Source of the DNA: Bacteroidota bacterium
Lineage (GTDB): Bacteria; Bacteroidota; Bacteroidia; 2-12-FULL-35-15
Assembly (NCBI GenBank): GCA_017303895.1
Contig: JAFLBF010000003.1
Location: 245,694 to 302,817 of the forward strand
DNA: 57,124 bases
Direction: 5' to 3'
Shown here: one piece after another, positions 1 to 7,257 of the stretch
Numbering within the stretch: the first letter of the stretch is position 1
Layout of the letters: the number at the start of each line of letters is the position of its first letter
The notes under the pieces: generated by a model
The model's input: the letters and a program-made list of their open reading frames with translations, nothing else
Database searches by the model: none
What the model was told of the DNA's origin: nothing
Program-made: the position numbers and the translations under genes

Positions 1-207
1 GCTTGTATATACAAAGTTTCCTCCGCGTGGACGGATCATAACGAATAGATCGATCTTTATTTCATTTCTTGCTTTTGCAACGATAGAGTAATCGGGAGTC
101 GTTCCACCTTCTTTGAAATTATCGCATAGCTCGATCCTGTCGGCTCCACCTTGCTGTGCAATGAGAGCTGATTCATAATTAAAACAAGCTATTTCTAATT
201 TATTCAT
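1..207 (-). CDS. cutC: CutC family protein, N-terminal part (cut by window edge)
   Basis: Only the first 69 codons are present, read on the minus strand from the ATG at 205-207. They translate to a start of the TIM-barrel CutC family: an early EIACFNYESALIAQQGGADR strand-helix, then RIELCDN, EGGTTPDYS and VMIRPRGG, all hallmarks of the family. CutC proteins were linked to copper homeostasis in E. coli, but the biochemical role is unsettled. The ATG overlaps the end of the upstream glycosylasparaginase gene by 8 bases (200-207), so the two are almost certainly translated from one mRNA. The remainder lies outside the window. Confidence 0.93.
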   Translation of the reverse strand, partial: MNKLEIACFNYESALIAQQGGADRIELCDNFKEGGTTPDYSIVAKARNEIKIDLFVMIRPRGGNFVYTS

Positions 208-1198
208 GCAAATGATATTCGGAGTTGATCAGTTTGTTTCCTGTGCTATCGTGAACAGCATAGTTGAATCCACCTTGTACACAATATGCACCATATTCAC
301 CTTGTTTATTTAAGGCAATAAATCCAACTTGAATATCTTTCAAATTCTTTTTTCTGTTTGCCGTTAATTTTACAACACGAGCTACAGTCTCTTTACAAGC
401 TTGCTCAGGAGTTTTTCCTTGACGCATCAGTTCAACAACCAAATGGCAGCCTGCAATACGTATAACTTCTTCGCCATGGCCCGTTGCTGTTGCTGCGCCA
501 ATCTCATTGTCTACATATAGTCCTGCTCCGATGATGGGAGAGTCGCCTAAGCGGCCATGCATTTTGTAGGCCATGCCACTGGTAGTACAAGCGCCCGATA
601 GATTCCCGTTTGCATCCAGTGCGATCATGCCAATCGTGTCGTGATTTTCAATATTGACGATCGGTTTGTAATTGCTATTCTTCAACCATTCTTTCCACTC
701 TTTTTCAGATTCTTCTACCAATAAATTCTCTTTTTTGAATCCTTGAGATAAAGCAAATTGAAGTGCCCCATCGCCTACCAACATCACATGAGGTGTTTTT
801 TCCATGACAGCGCGTGCAACAGAGATGGGGTGCTTGATGTGCTCCAGACATGCAACAGAGCCAATATTCGCCTGTTCATCCATAATGCATGCATCGAGTG
901 TAACACGTCCGTCACGGTCAGGTCGGCCGCCATAACCTACACTTCGTTCAGTTGGATCGCCTTCCGGGACCATCACTCCGGTCTCCACAGCATCGAGTGC
1001 GCGACCGTTTTTACTGAGCACTTCCCAGGCTGCTTCATTGGCTTTTAGTCCAAAATTCCAGGTAGAAAGTACGATTGGTTTATTGGATTGAATTGTAACC
1101 TTTTTTGGGGATGATGAAATGTGTGAAAATGCGTTGTTAGCTATAAGTGCCCCTGATGATAATGCTCCTAGCTTTAGGAATGTTCTTCTGTTGGTCAT
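200..1198 (-). CDS. N4-(beta-N-acetylglucosaminyl)-L-asparaginase (glycosylasparaginase)
   Basis: This Ntn-hydrolase removes asparagine from GlcNAc-Asn, the last step in breaking down N-linked glycopeptides. The 332-residue protein begins with a twin-arginine-type leader (NRRTFLKLG, then a hydrophobic stretch to about residue 25), so export by Tat is likely. The autoproteolysis site is visible as HDTIGM, with cleavage expected between Asp187 and Thr188, Thr188 becoming the nucleophile. The GYGGRPD segment near residue 89 and the GHGEE segment also fit the bacterial enzyme. It overlaps cutC by 8 bases. GH20 hexosaminidase and ROK kinase genes lie upstream on the same strand, which suits a glycan-salvage role. 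The enzyme class is firm; the natural substrate is inferred from the family. Confidence 0.93.
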   Translation of the reverse strand: MTNRRTFLKLGALSSGALIANNAFSHISSSPKKVTIQSNKPIVLSTWNFGLKANEAAWEVLSKNGRALDAVETGVMVPEGDPTERSVGYGGRPDRDGRVTLDACIMDEQANIGSVACLEHIKHPISVARAVMEKTPHVMLVGDGALQFALSQGFKKENLLVEESEKEWKEWLKNSNYKPIVNIENHDTIGMIALDANGNLSGACTTSGMAYKMHGRLGDSPIIGAGLYVDNEIGAATATGHGEEVIRIAGCHLVVELMRQGKTPEQACKETVARVVKLTANRKKNLKDIQVGFIALNKQGEYGAYCVQGGFNYAVHDSTGNKLINSEYHLHE

Positions 1199-1284
1199 GT
1201 TTTGTTTTAAATATGCCGTTCGATTTCTAATAATATTTAAAAATTAATTCAGCAGATATAGGGAAGCTCCCTACATTTGTGTCA

Positions 1285-1361
1285 GTAGTTTTTTCTTACA
1301 TGTTGAGTGTAAGTGTTTATCCGATCCCGTGAGGTTTAGTAGTCCTCACGGGATTCTTTTT
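1285..1361 (+). ncRNA. Candidate small RNA opposite to the salvage genes
   Basis: On the plus strand a TACATTTG element (1272-1279), matching the Bacteroidota -7 box TAnnTTTG, is followed by two stem-loops and a T-run. Stem 1 is CTTACA/TGTAAG (1295-1300 with 1308-1313). Stem 2 is an 11-bp perfect GC-rich hairpin (1324-1354) followed by TCTTTTTTT. All neighbouring genes are on the minus strand, so no known plus transcript needs this terminator. A transcript of about 75 nt starting near 1285 would explain it. Weak point: the expected -33 box at 1248-1251 reads TTCA, not TTTG. The transcript itself is inferred. Confidence 0.4.
1324..1361 (+). terminator. Strong intrinsic terminator, T-run on plus strand
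   Basis: Stem ATCCCGTGAGG pairs perfectly with CCTCACGGGAT around a 9-nt loop, followed on the plus strand by TCTTTTTTTATTTTTTT. On the minus strand, where the hexosaminidase gene ends at 1362, the hairpin is preceded by A-rich DNA (its last Lys codons) and has no U-run after it. As an intrinsic terminator it therefore points to plus-strand transcription, although it could still slow or protect the minus-strand mRNA. Confidence 0.6.
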
Positions 1362-3002
1362 TTATTTTTTTGCCATAAAATGTTTGGCATAGTTAACGCC
1401 TTTCCTGTCGAGTAGTTTTGAATGGATCTTCAGGCGTTCACTGAACTCTTTAAAATTCTTTTTGTTTTGCTCCAACCATAATGTTTCTGCCAAAGCAGCC
1501 ATACGTGGAACCGACATGTATTCTACTTGAGAAAATGTGAGGATGTATTCGGTCCATACATTCCCCTGTGCTCCCATAATAAATTTCGCTTCATCGGCAT
1601 TCAGTATTTTGGGTGTAGGGTTATATGAGTAAACGGAATCAATAGGGTTGAATCCTCCGATAGCCAGTGGCTCTGCTGCTTTATTCTTTGATTGATAGTG
1701 ATCAAAATAACATGGTTTTCCTGGAGTCATCACCACAAAGTGTTTTTGCTTAGCAGCTGCGATACCACCTTCTGTTCCTCTCCAGCTCATCACGGCTGCG
1801 TTAGGGGCTAGACCGCCTTCCAATATTTCATCCCAGCCGATGATCTTTTTCCCTAAAGAGTTGATGTATTTTTCCATGCGTGTAATGAAATAACTTTGTA
1901 GTTCATTCACATCTTTTAATTTTTCATCAGCAATACGTTTCTGGCAGTTTGCACAGGTTTTCCAACGTTCTTTTACACATTCGTCACCACCAATATGAAT
2001 GTATTCGCTTGGAAATAATGTTACTACTTCTGAAAGAATGTCTTCCAAAAAATGGAATGTTTCTTCTTTCCCTGCACAATAAACATCATCTGAAACTCCC
2101 CATCTGGTGAACGTTTCAAAGGGACCACCGGTACATGAATATTGTGGGTATGCTGCTAATGCTGCCAGCGAATGACCGGGCATTTCAATTTCAGGAACTA
2201 CGGTGATGTGCTTGCTTGTTGCATACGCTACGATCTCTTTTATGTCTTCTTGTGTGTAAAATCCACCATAGGGTTTCCCGTCATACTTATCGGTTTTAGA
2301 TGGCTGTCCGTTTTTGTCGAATGTTGGTTTTCCGATGAGTGTTTCTTTGCGTTTGCTACCAACTTCGGTAAGTAAAGGATATTTTTTGATCTCTATTCTC
2401 CAGCCTTGATCATCTGTTAAATGCCAATGAAATACATTGAATTTATACATGGCCAAATGGTCGATGTATTTTTTCACTTCTTCCTTTGAGAAAAAATGAC
2501 GGCTACAATCGAGGTGCATACCACGCCATTGATAGTTCGGTTTGTCTTTAATGTTTACACAAGGGATGATGATGTCGGCTGTTTTTTCTATAGAGAATAA
2601 TTGTATCAGCGTTTGTATGCCATTAAAAACACCATGTTCGCTTGATGCTGAGATCTGAATTTGGTTGTTATTTACATTTAATTCATATTCTTCACTTGTA
2701 TTTTTTGTGTCAAATCCTTTTTGAAGTATAAGAATATAATTCCCATCGTTTGGAATATTGCTTATCACCTGCAATTCAAAATTGTAATATTTTTTCAGAT
2801 GCTCGTTCAGGGAACTTATCTCTTTCGATAAGTTCTCTTGCATCAAAACGATCTTTGTGTTGGAGTTAAGGAAAAAAAGATCGCCTGTCATTTTTACTTC
2901 AGAAGGGTAAGGGATCAAGGGTAAAACTTTTTTACCGGCAGCGGGCTGTGCAAATGCAGCCGCTTGGAATAGTGTAATAATAGCGAGGAAGAGTCTTTTC
3001 AT
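1362..3002 (-). CDS. Beta-N-acetylhexosaminidase, GH20
   Basis: Secreted or periplasmic exo-hydrolase releasing terminal GlcNAc/GalNAc. The signal peptide is MKRLFLAIITLFQAAAFA. Residues about 25-150 form the GH20 N-terminal alpha/beta domain; the catalytic barrel starts near YQWRGMHLDCSRHF. The substrate-assisted catalytic pair is visible in HIGGDE (Asp340-Glu341). WHLTDDQGWR (about 193-202) and EIEMPGH are further GH20 hallmarks. At 546 residues it has the typical length. It starts 9 bases after the ROK kinase gene, so the two are probably cotranscribed: the hydrolase yields free amino sugar, the kinase phosphorylates it. Confidence 0.95.
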   Translation of the reverse strand: MKRLFLAIITLFQAAAFAQPAAGKKVLPLIPYPSEVKMTGDLFFLNSNTKIVLMQENLSKEISSLNEHLKKYYNFELQVISNIPNDGNYILILQKGFDTKNTSEEYELNVNNNQIQISASSEHGVFNGIQTLIQLFSIEKTADIIIPCVNIKDKPNYQWRGMHLDCSRHFFSKEEVKKYIDHLAMYKFNVFHWHLTDDQGWRIEIKKYPLLTEVGSKRKETLIGKPTFDKNGQPSKTDKYDGKPYGGFYTQEDIKEIVAYATSKHITVVPEIEMPGHSLAALAAYPQYSCTGGPFETFTRWGVSDDVYCAGKEETFHFLEDILSEVVTLFPSEYIHIGGDECVKERWKTCANCQKRIADEKLKDVNELQSYFITRMEKYINSLGKKIIGWDEILEGGLAPNAAVMSWRGTEGGIAAAKQKHFVVMTPGKPCYFDHYQSKNKAAEPLAIGGFNPIDSVYSYNPTPKILNADEAKFIMGAQGNVWTEYILTFSQVEYMSVPRMAALAETLWLEQNKKNFKEFSERLKIHSKLLDRKGVNYAKHFMAKK

Positions 3003-3011
3003 TTGTTGAAT

Positions 3012-3962
3012 TTATTTGTTCATTTCTTTCCACATTAAAGAGGCTGCGCCTAATATTGCAGCATCATTTTCTTTTAATTGTGATGGAAGTATTTGGATCT
3101 TGTTTTTATATATGTTTAATAGATTTCTTTCAAAACTTTCACGGGTAGGTTTAAAGATAAGTTCGCCTGCTTGCGCCAATCCTCCGAAAAGGAAAATAGC
3201 TTCCGGACTTGTATAGGCAACGCTGTTAGCTAATGCCAAACCTAATATCTCGCCTGTATAGTTAAATGCTTCTAAGGCGCTTTTGTCACCTGCTATCGCT
3301 TTATCATAAATGTATTTTGCATCGGCCACTTTATCGCTGAGATCTACTTTTTCGTGGTTACTCATTAATAGATCGGAATAGGTTCTTTTAATGCCTGTTG
3401 CGGAGCAATATGTTTCCAGACAGCCTTTTCTCCCGCATCCGCATGGTCTTCCATCCGGGAACATGATCACATGACCGATCTCTCCGGCAAAACTATCGTG
3501 ACCGTAGATCATCTCTCCGTTAGATACAATTCCACTTCCCAAGCCGGTGCCCAATGTGATGAATAGAAAATCTTTCATGCCTTTAGCGCCACCAAAGATC
3601 ATTTCGCCCAATGCAGCTGCATTGGCATCGTTCGTTAATAATGTTCTTACACCTAAACGTTCTTCAAAGAGTTGAGCTAATGGGACAACGCCTTGCCACT
3701 TCAGGTTGGGGGCGAATTCAATGGTCCCTTTAAAATAGTTGCCGTTTGGTGCACCTATCCCTACACCACTTAATTTATATTCATTCTTAAAAGGAAGAAG
3801 TGCTTTTTTGATGTGTTCGGAAACAACTGCAGCCAGATCTTCCGGTATTGGAAAATGTCCGGTTGGGATACTTTCTTTGACCAGTAGCTTTCCTTCTTTG
3901 TCAACCAGACCAAATACGGTGTTTGTTCCACCAATATCAATACCTGCAACGATTTCTTTCAT
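3012..3962 (-). CDS. ROK family sugar kinase (glucokinase / GlcNAc kinase type)
   Basis: Cytoplasmic ATP-dependent hexose kinase of 316 residues. The phosphate-binding GIDIGGTNT lies at 7-15, the catalytic Asp in NDANAAALGE (Asp112), and the zinc site is complete: His164 in EIGH plus Cys174, Cys176 and Cys181 in CGCGRKGC. The EIGH and cysteine motifs define ROK kinases and exclude ROK repressors, since no N-terminal helix-turn-helix is present. The GH20 neighbour suggests GlcNAc as substrate, but motif reading cannot separate this from glucose. A -7-like box ends only 6 bases before the ATG, so the mRNA may be almost leaderless. Confidence 0.93.
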   Translation of the reverse strand: MKEIVAGIDIGGTNTVFGLVDKEGKLLVKESIPTGHFPIPEDLAAVVSEHIKKALLPFKNEYKLSGVGIGAPNGNYFKGTIEFAPNLKWQGVVPLAQLFEERLGVRTLLTNDANAAALGEMIFGGAKGMKDFLFITLGTGLGSGIVSNGEMIYGHDSFAGEIGHVIMFPDGRPCGCGRKGCLETYCSATGIKRTYSDLLMSNHEKVDLSDKVADAKYIYDKAIAGDKSALEAFNYTGEILGLALANSVAYTSPEAIFLFGGLAQAGELIFKPTRESFERNLLNIYKNKIQILPSQLKENDAAILGAASLMWKEMNK

Positions 3963-3968
3963 ATTCCA

Positions 3969-4000
3969 TAAATGTACATATTTCCCCGGTTTTTACCAAA
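3969..4000 (-). promoter_or_regulatory. Promoter of the ROK kinase-hexosaminidase operon
   Basis: Minus-strand TTTG (3997-4000), then exactly 20 bases, then TACATTTA (3969-3976), one base off the TAnnTTTG consensus. Transcription would begin at about 3963-3965, right at the ATG (3960-3962), predicting a leaderless or nearly leaderless mRNA. Confidence 0.55.
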
Positions 4001-4042
4001 AAACTGTTTTTCATCAGTTTTTGAAAAATTAAGGGTAAAATA

Positions 4043-4074
4043 TTTGCTCAGTTAGATTTCGATTTATACTTTTG
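4043..4074 (+). promoter_or_regulatory. Promoter of the LuxR-type regulator
   Basis: TTTG (4043-4046), 20-base spacer, TACTTTTG (4067-4074): a full match to the Bacteroidota housekeeping promoter. It is divergent from the ROK promoter in a 145-bp intergenic region. Confidence 0.7.
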
Positions 4075-4079
4075 ACCTG

Positions 4080-4102
4080 TTATTTAAATTTATTCTAAAT
4101 AA
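4080..4102. promoter_or_regulatory. Dyad operator at the regulator promoter (Fur/DtxR-like, inferred)
   Basis: A 23-bp near-palindrome: left arm TTATTTAAATT, central T at 4091, right arm ATTCTAAATAA. Nine of eleven arm positions pair. It starts 5 bases after the -7 box, covering the expected transcription start, as a repressor site would. The same right arm in the same register occurs at 4899-4921 before the iron-type cluster. The AT-rich dyad resembles metal-repressor boxes; the identity of the binding protein is an inference. Confidence 0.55.
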
Positions 4103-4107
4103 GAATT

Positions 4108-4782
4108 ATGCAAAATATCAAGGTAACAATAGCAGATAGTAACTTTTTAAGTCGTAAAGGACTTGCTGTATTATTAGCGGAAAGCGCAAATTTTTCTCTT
4201 GTAGCAGAAGCTTTATCTACTTCTGATCTTGTTAATCAATCGAAATTTTATCAGCCGGACTTGATCGTAATCGATTATGAATCAGCTAATTTCAGTATAG
4301 AAGGATTGGTACAGGTTGTAAAAAAATATCCGAATACTCCATTATTAGCGATCACCGAATTCAAAAGCAATGCACTTATTGCAAAGGCATTGAATGCCGG
4401 TGTAAAAAGTCATTTGTTAAAAGATTGCGATCATGACGAGATCGTAGAGGCGATCTACAAAACAGCGAAAGGTGAACAGTTTATGTGTGGAAAGATCGTG
4501 AGCGCTGTATTGGATGAAAAAGGACCGGCAGCTATTGCATCCTATAACTGTGATGGCATCAATATTTCGGAGCGTGAGATGGAGATCATTAAATGTATTG
4601 CCGAAGGATTATCGAATAAAGAAGTAGCTGACAAATTATTCTTGAGTACACATACAGTTACAACACACCGTAAGAATATCATGGCTAAATTAGGGGTGAA
4701 TAACACGGCTGGTTTAGTTCTATTTGCTGTGCGTGAGAATCTGATCAGTCCAAATCATTTCTTGTTCTCTGCAGCTAGCTAA
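4108..4782 (+). CDS. Orphan response regulator, REC + LuxR-type HTH
   Basis: A 224-residue NarL/FixJ-type regulator. The receiver domain (1-120) has the acidic residue Asp10, the phosphoacceptor Asp56 in LIVIDYE, a Thr in AITEF and the Lys of HLLKD, so phosphorylation is plausible. The LuxR helix-turn-helix covers about 148-212 (ISEREMEIIKCIAEGLSNKE, then THTVTTHRKNIMAKLGV). No sensor kinase is adjacent. A strong terminator follows, so it is monocistronic. Its promoter carries the same dyad as the iron-type cluster next door, suggesting joint control by metal supply; the genes it controls are unknown. Confidence 0.93.
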   Translation: MQNIKVTIADSNFLSRKGLAVLLAESANFSLVAEALSTSDLVNQSKFYQPDLIVIDYESANFSIEGLVQVVKKYPNTPLLAITEFKSNALIAKALNAGVKSHLLKDCDHDEIVEAIYKTAKGEQFMCGKIVSAVLDEKGPAAIASYNCDGINISEREMEIIKCIAEGLSNKEVADKLFLSTHTVTTHRKNIMAKLGVNNTAGLVLFAVRENLISPNHFLFSAAS

Positions 4783-4804
4783 TTCAAAAATATTTTTCTT
4801 ATTC

Positions 4805-4838
4805 GATCCCCGCAAGTACCTTGCGGGGATCTTTATTT
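4805..4838 (+). terminator. Intrinsic terminator after the LuxR-type regulator
   Basis: Perfect 12-bp stem (GATCCCCGCAAG / CTTGCGGGGATC, 4805-4816 with 4820-4831), 3-nt loop, then TTTATTTTA. Confidence 0.9.
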
Positions 4839-4862
4839 TAATAAAATACCTTCTTTATGGTA

Positions 4863-4893
4863 TTGTCCACTTTTATTGCCCTGCCTACTTTTG
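4863..4893 (+). promoter_or_regulatory. Promoter of the DUF4856-imelysin-HTTM-TonB receptor cluster
   Basis: TTG (4863-4865), 20 bases, TACTTTTG (4886-4893). The -7 box is identical to that of the LuxR-type gene upstream. Confidence 0.65.
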
Positions 4894-4898
4894 TGATG

Positions 4899-4921
4899 TA
4901 AATTAAAATTATTCTAAATAA
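4899..4921. promoter_or_regulatory. Dyad operator at the iron-type cluster promoter
   Basis: Arms TAAATTAAAAT and ATTCTAAATAA flank a central T at 4910. The right arm is identical to the one at 4092-4102, and the dyad again begins exactly 5 bases after the -7 box. The left arm is less perfect. Binding by a Fur- or DtxR-type metal repressor is inferred from the genes controlled. Confidence 0.5.
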
Positions 4922-4934
4922 AAAATCTATAACA

Positions 4935-6038
4935 ATGAAATCAAACAAGTTATTTTTATTTCCTCTAGCAGCGATGGTGCTAGTTTCTTCTTGTAAAAAA
5001 GAAGAGGATGAGGTTCCAACACCAACTCCTGCAGGTCCGGGTTATACTGTTCCAACAACATACAATTTTGCAAATGTTAATTATTCGGGTCAGACAACTA
5101 GAATTGCCATGTTGGACGAGATATCTACCTATATGTCAACATCAAATACATCGGGAACAGTGTTAGATGCGCAAAAATTGAAAGATATGTATGCGAATGT
5201 CAATGCTCAATTTACCGATCCTGCATTAAATACAAGTGGCAAACAATTAAAAGATAAAACATTTTCGTTAGATCAGGCATTGTTTGAAGCCTATTTTGAT
5301 ACAATAGCTCAACAAAGTACATCTTTGGTAGCCGGTACAAATGGAACGGCAGGTGTTGTTGTGAGCACAACAGATCCAACTAAAAAATATCTTCAGGGAG
5401 CAAATGGTGTTGAATATGCTCAATTAATTAAGAAAGGATTAAGTGGCGCTATTTTCTATTATCAAGCAATGGAAACGTATTTATCAAATCTTTCTATAGA
5501 TGATAACACAACAGTAGTAGCGGGAAGTGGTACTAATATGGAGCATCACTTTGATGAGGCTTTTGGCTATTTTGGAGTGCCAATTGATTTTCCAACAAAT
5601 ACAACTGGTATAAAGTATTGGGGAGATTATTGTAATAAAATGAATGCTCAGATGAATACCAATGCAGCTGTCATGAATGCCTGTTTAGCAGCAAGAGCAG
5701 CGATCTCAAATTCTGATTATTCAACAAGAGATGCACAGGTTACAGTATTTCGTCAGCAATGGGAAAAAATAATTGCCGCAGCCATTATCTATGAATTGAA
5801 TCGTGCAAAAGCGAATATTACTGATGATGCTATTCGTAATCACTATGTTTCCGAGGCAATTGGTTTTATTATGTGCTTAAAGTACAATTCTCAGAAAACA
5901 ATTTCTAATGCTGAGATCACTCAAGCTCTAAATTATATTGGTTATAATATTTACAATATTTCACTTACCAATATTGATAATGTGAGAAACTTGATCAGCA
6001 CAGAGTATGGATTAGATGCTGTTAAGGATAATTTGTAG
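4935..6038 (+). CDS. DUF4856 lipoprotein of an iron-type uptake cluster
   Basis: A 367-residue lipoprotein; the lipobox LVSSC puts the lipidated residue at Cys20, followed by an acidic KKEEDE linker. The mature part matches the Bacteroidota DUF4856 family, which is all-helical and recurs beside imelysin genes: YNFANVNYSGQTTRIAMLDE near the start, then long helices ending in repeated tyrosine-rich turns. The family's function is not established; a periplasmic or outer-membrane role in iron handling is inferred from its position as first gene of a cluster with imelysin and a TonB receptor. A terminator-like hairpin separates it from the next gene. Confidence 0.85.
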   Translation: MKSNKLFLFPLAAMVLVSSCKKEEDEVPTPTPAGPGYTVPTTYNFANVNYSGQTTRIAMLDEISTYMSTSNTSGTVLDAQKLKDMYANVNAQFTDPALNTSGKQLKDKTFSLDQALFEAYFDTIAQQSTSLVAGTNGTAGVVVSTTDPTKKYLQGANGVEYAQLIKKGLSGAIFYYQAMETYLSNLSIDDNTTVVAGSGTNMEHHFDEAFGYFGVPIDFPTNTTGIKYWGDYCNKMNAQMNTNAAVMNACLAARAAISNSDYSTRDAQVTVFRQQWEKIIAAAIIYELNRAKANITDDAIRNHYVSEAIGFIMCLKYNSQKTISNAEITQALNYIGYNIYNISLTNIDNVRNLISTEYGLDAVKDNL

Positions 6039-6075
6039 TTTATTTTAGTTTTTAGTTCTTAATTAACATAAAGAT

Positions 6076-6104
6076 CCCGGGGTTTATTTCACCGGGGCTT
6101 TTTA
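6076..6104 (+). terminator. Intercistronic hairpin, probable partial terminator
   Basis: CCCGG (6076-6080) pairs with CCGGG (6092-6096), with GT/AC extending the stem past a small bulge, followed by CTTTTT. It lies between the DUF4856 and imelysin genes, 5 bases before the imelysin ATG. No new promoter is obvious after it, so read-through would lower expression of the downstream genes. Confidence 0.6.
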
Positions 6105-6108
6105 ATAA

Positions 6109-7254
6109 ATGTATCAGATGAGATTTTCTAAAAATGTTTTAGGTGTTTTTGTTTTATTTGCTTTATTTGTTGTGGCTGTATCTTCTTGTAAAAAAGATAA
6201 AGATGAAGAGGTAACTCCTGAAAGCACCTTTGATAAGCCGGGAATGTTAACAAATTATGCAGATAGCATTATTCTCCCTCAATATCAACAATTTAAACAG
6301 AAGATTGATTCATTGAAGCTTTTAGCTGATGCATTTGTTGCAGCTCCGAATTTATCTAACCTCCCCGTTCTTCAAAGCCATTTTTTGAGTACGTATGAAC
6401 AATATCAGTGGATCTCTACTTTTGAATTTGGTCCTGCAGAAACGGATGTTTTAAGAGCAAATTTTAATACATTTCCATGTGATACTACTCAGATCAATAC
6501 TAATATTGTAGCGGGGAGTTATGATCTTTCTACTGTTTCAAATATAGATGCCAAAGGGTTTCCTGCATTGGATTTTTTGCTTTTCGGCATTCAGCAGGAC
6601 GATAATTATATACTTTCTTTATATACCACTTCTCCTACAGCTGTAAATGCAAAAAACTATTTGTCGGATCTGGTAGATGAACTTCAATTGAAATCGAATA
6701 ATGTTTATAATGCTTGGTTGCAATCGGGAGGTAATTACATCTCTACATTTAAAAACAGTACAGGTAGCGATGTTGGTAGTTCTATAGGCATGTTGGTTAA
6801 CCAATTAAATTTTGATTTTGAGTTATTGAAGAATGCTAGAATTGGCATTCCCTTAGGGAAAAGAACGCTTGGAGTTCCATTGCCTGAGAAAGTGGAAGCT
6901 TATTACAGTCAGCATTCTATCGAATTGATCATGGAGCACATTCAAAATATTGAGAATGTATATTTAGGCAGGTCAATTTCCAATAATGACGGTTTAGGTT
7001 TGGATGATTATTTATCACATATAAATGCGCAATATGCAGGAGGTTCTTTAAATGATGCGATCAAAGCAAAGTTTACAAGTGCTAAAGCTAAATTGCTATT
7101 GATACCAGGTACTCTTTCTCAAGCAGTTGTTACTGATGCAACTATTGTGGATCAAGCGTATGCAGAATTGTTGCAACTTGTTGTTTTATTAAAAGTTGAT
7201 ATGCCATCCGCTTTAGGTGTTTTGATCACATATCAGGATAATGATGGAGACTAG
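6109..7254 (+). CDS. Imelysin-family lipoprotein with altered GxHxxE motif
   Basis: Imelysin (M75) proteins are iron-regulated, helical surface or periplasmic proteins. This one has 381 residues with a lipobox at VAVSSC (Cys27) and a charged KKDKDEE linker. The region equivalent to the GxHxxE motif reads GFPALDFLLFG (Gly150 to Gly160), with Pro and Asp in place of His and Glu, as in the imelysin-like Bacteroidota branch, so peptidase activity is unlikely. A second characteristic helix, HSIELIMEHIQNIE, lies near residue 270. Either the ATG at 6109 or that at 6118 could be the start; the lipobox is present in both. It ends 3 bases before the HTTM gene. Confidence 0.88.
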   Translation: MYQMRFSKNVLGVFVLFALFVVAVSSCKKDKDEEVTPESTFDKPGMLTNYADSIILPQYQQFKQKIDSLKLLADAFVAAPNLSNLPVLQSHFLSTYEQYQWISTFEFGPAETDVLRANFNTFPCDTTQINTNIVAGSYDLSTVSNIDAKGFPALDFLLFGIQQDDNYILSLYTTSPTAVNAKNYLSDLVDELQLKSNNVYNAWLQSGGNYISTFKNSTGSDVGSSIGMLVNQLNFDFELLKNARIGIPLGKRTLGVPLPEKVEAYYSQHSIELIMEHIQNIENVYLGRSISNNDGLGLDDYLSHINAQYAGGSLNDAIKAKFTSAKAKLLLIPGTLSQAVVTDATIVDQAYAELLQLVVLLKVDMPSALGVLITYQDNDGD

Positions 7255-7257
7255 TTT

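Noticed and set aside
758..1048. Plus-strand frame opposite the glycosylasparaginase gene
   Set aside because: A shadow of a well-supported minus-strand enzyme, with no promoter or homologous pattern.
6109..7254. Imelysin as a degraded pseudogene because GxHxxE is missing
   Set aside because: The frame is intact, the lipobox and helix motifs are in place, and imelysin-like members without His/Glu are known in Bacteroidota.
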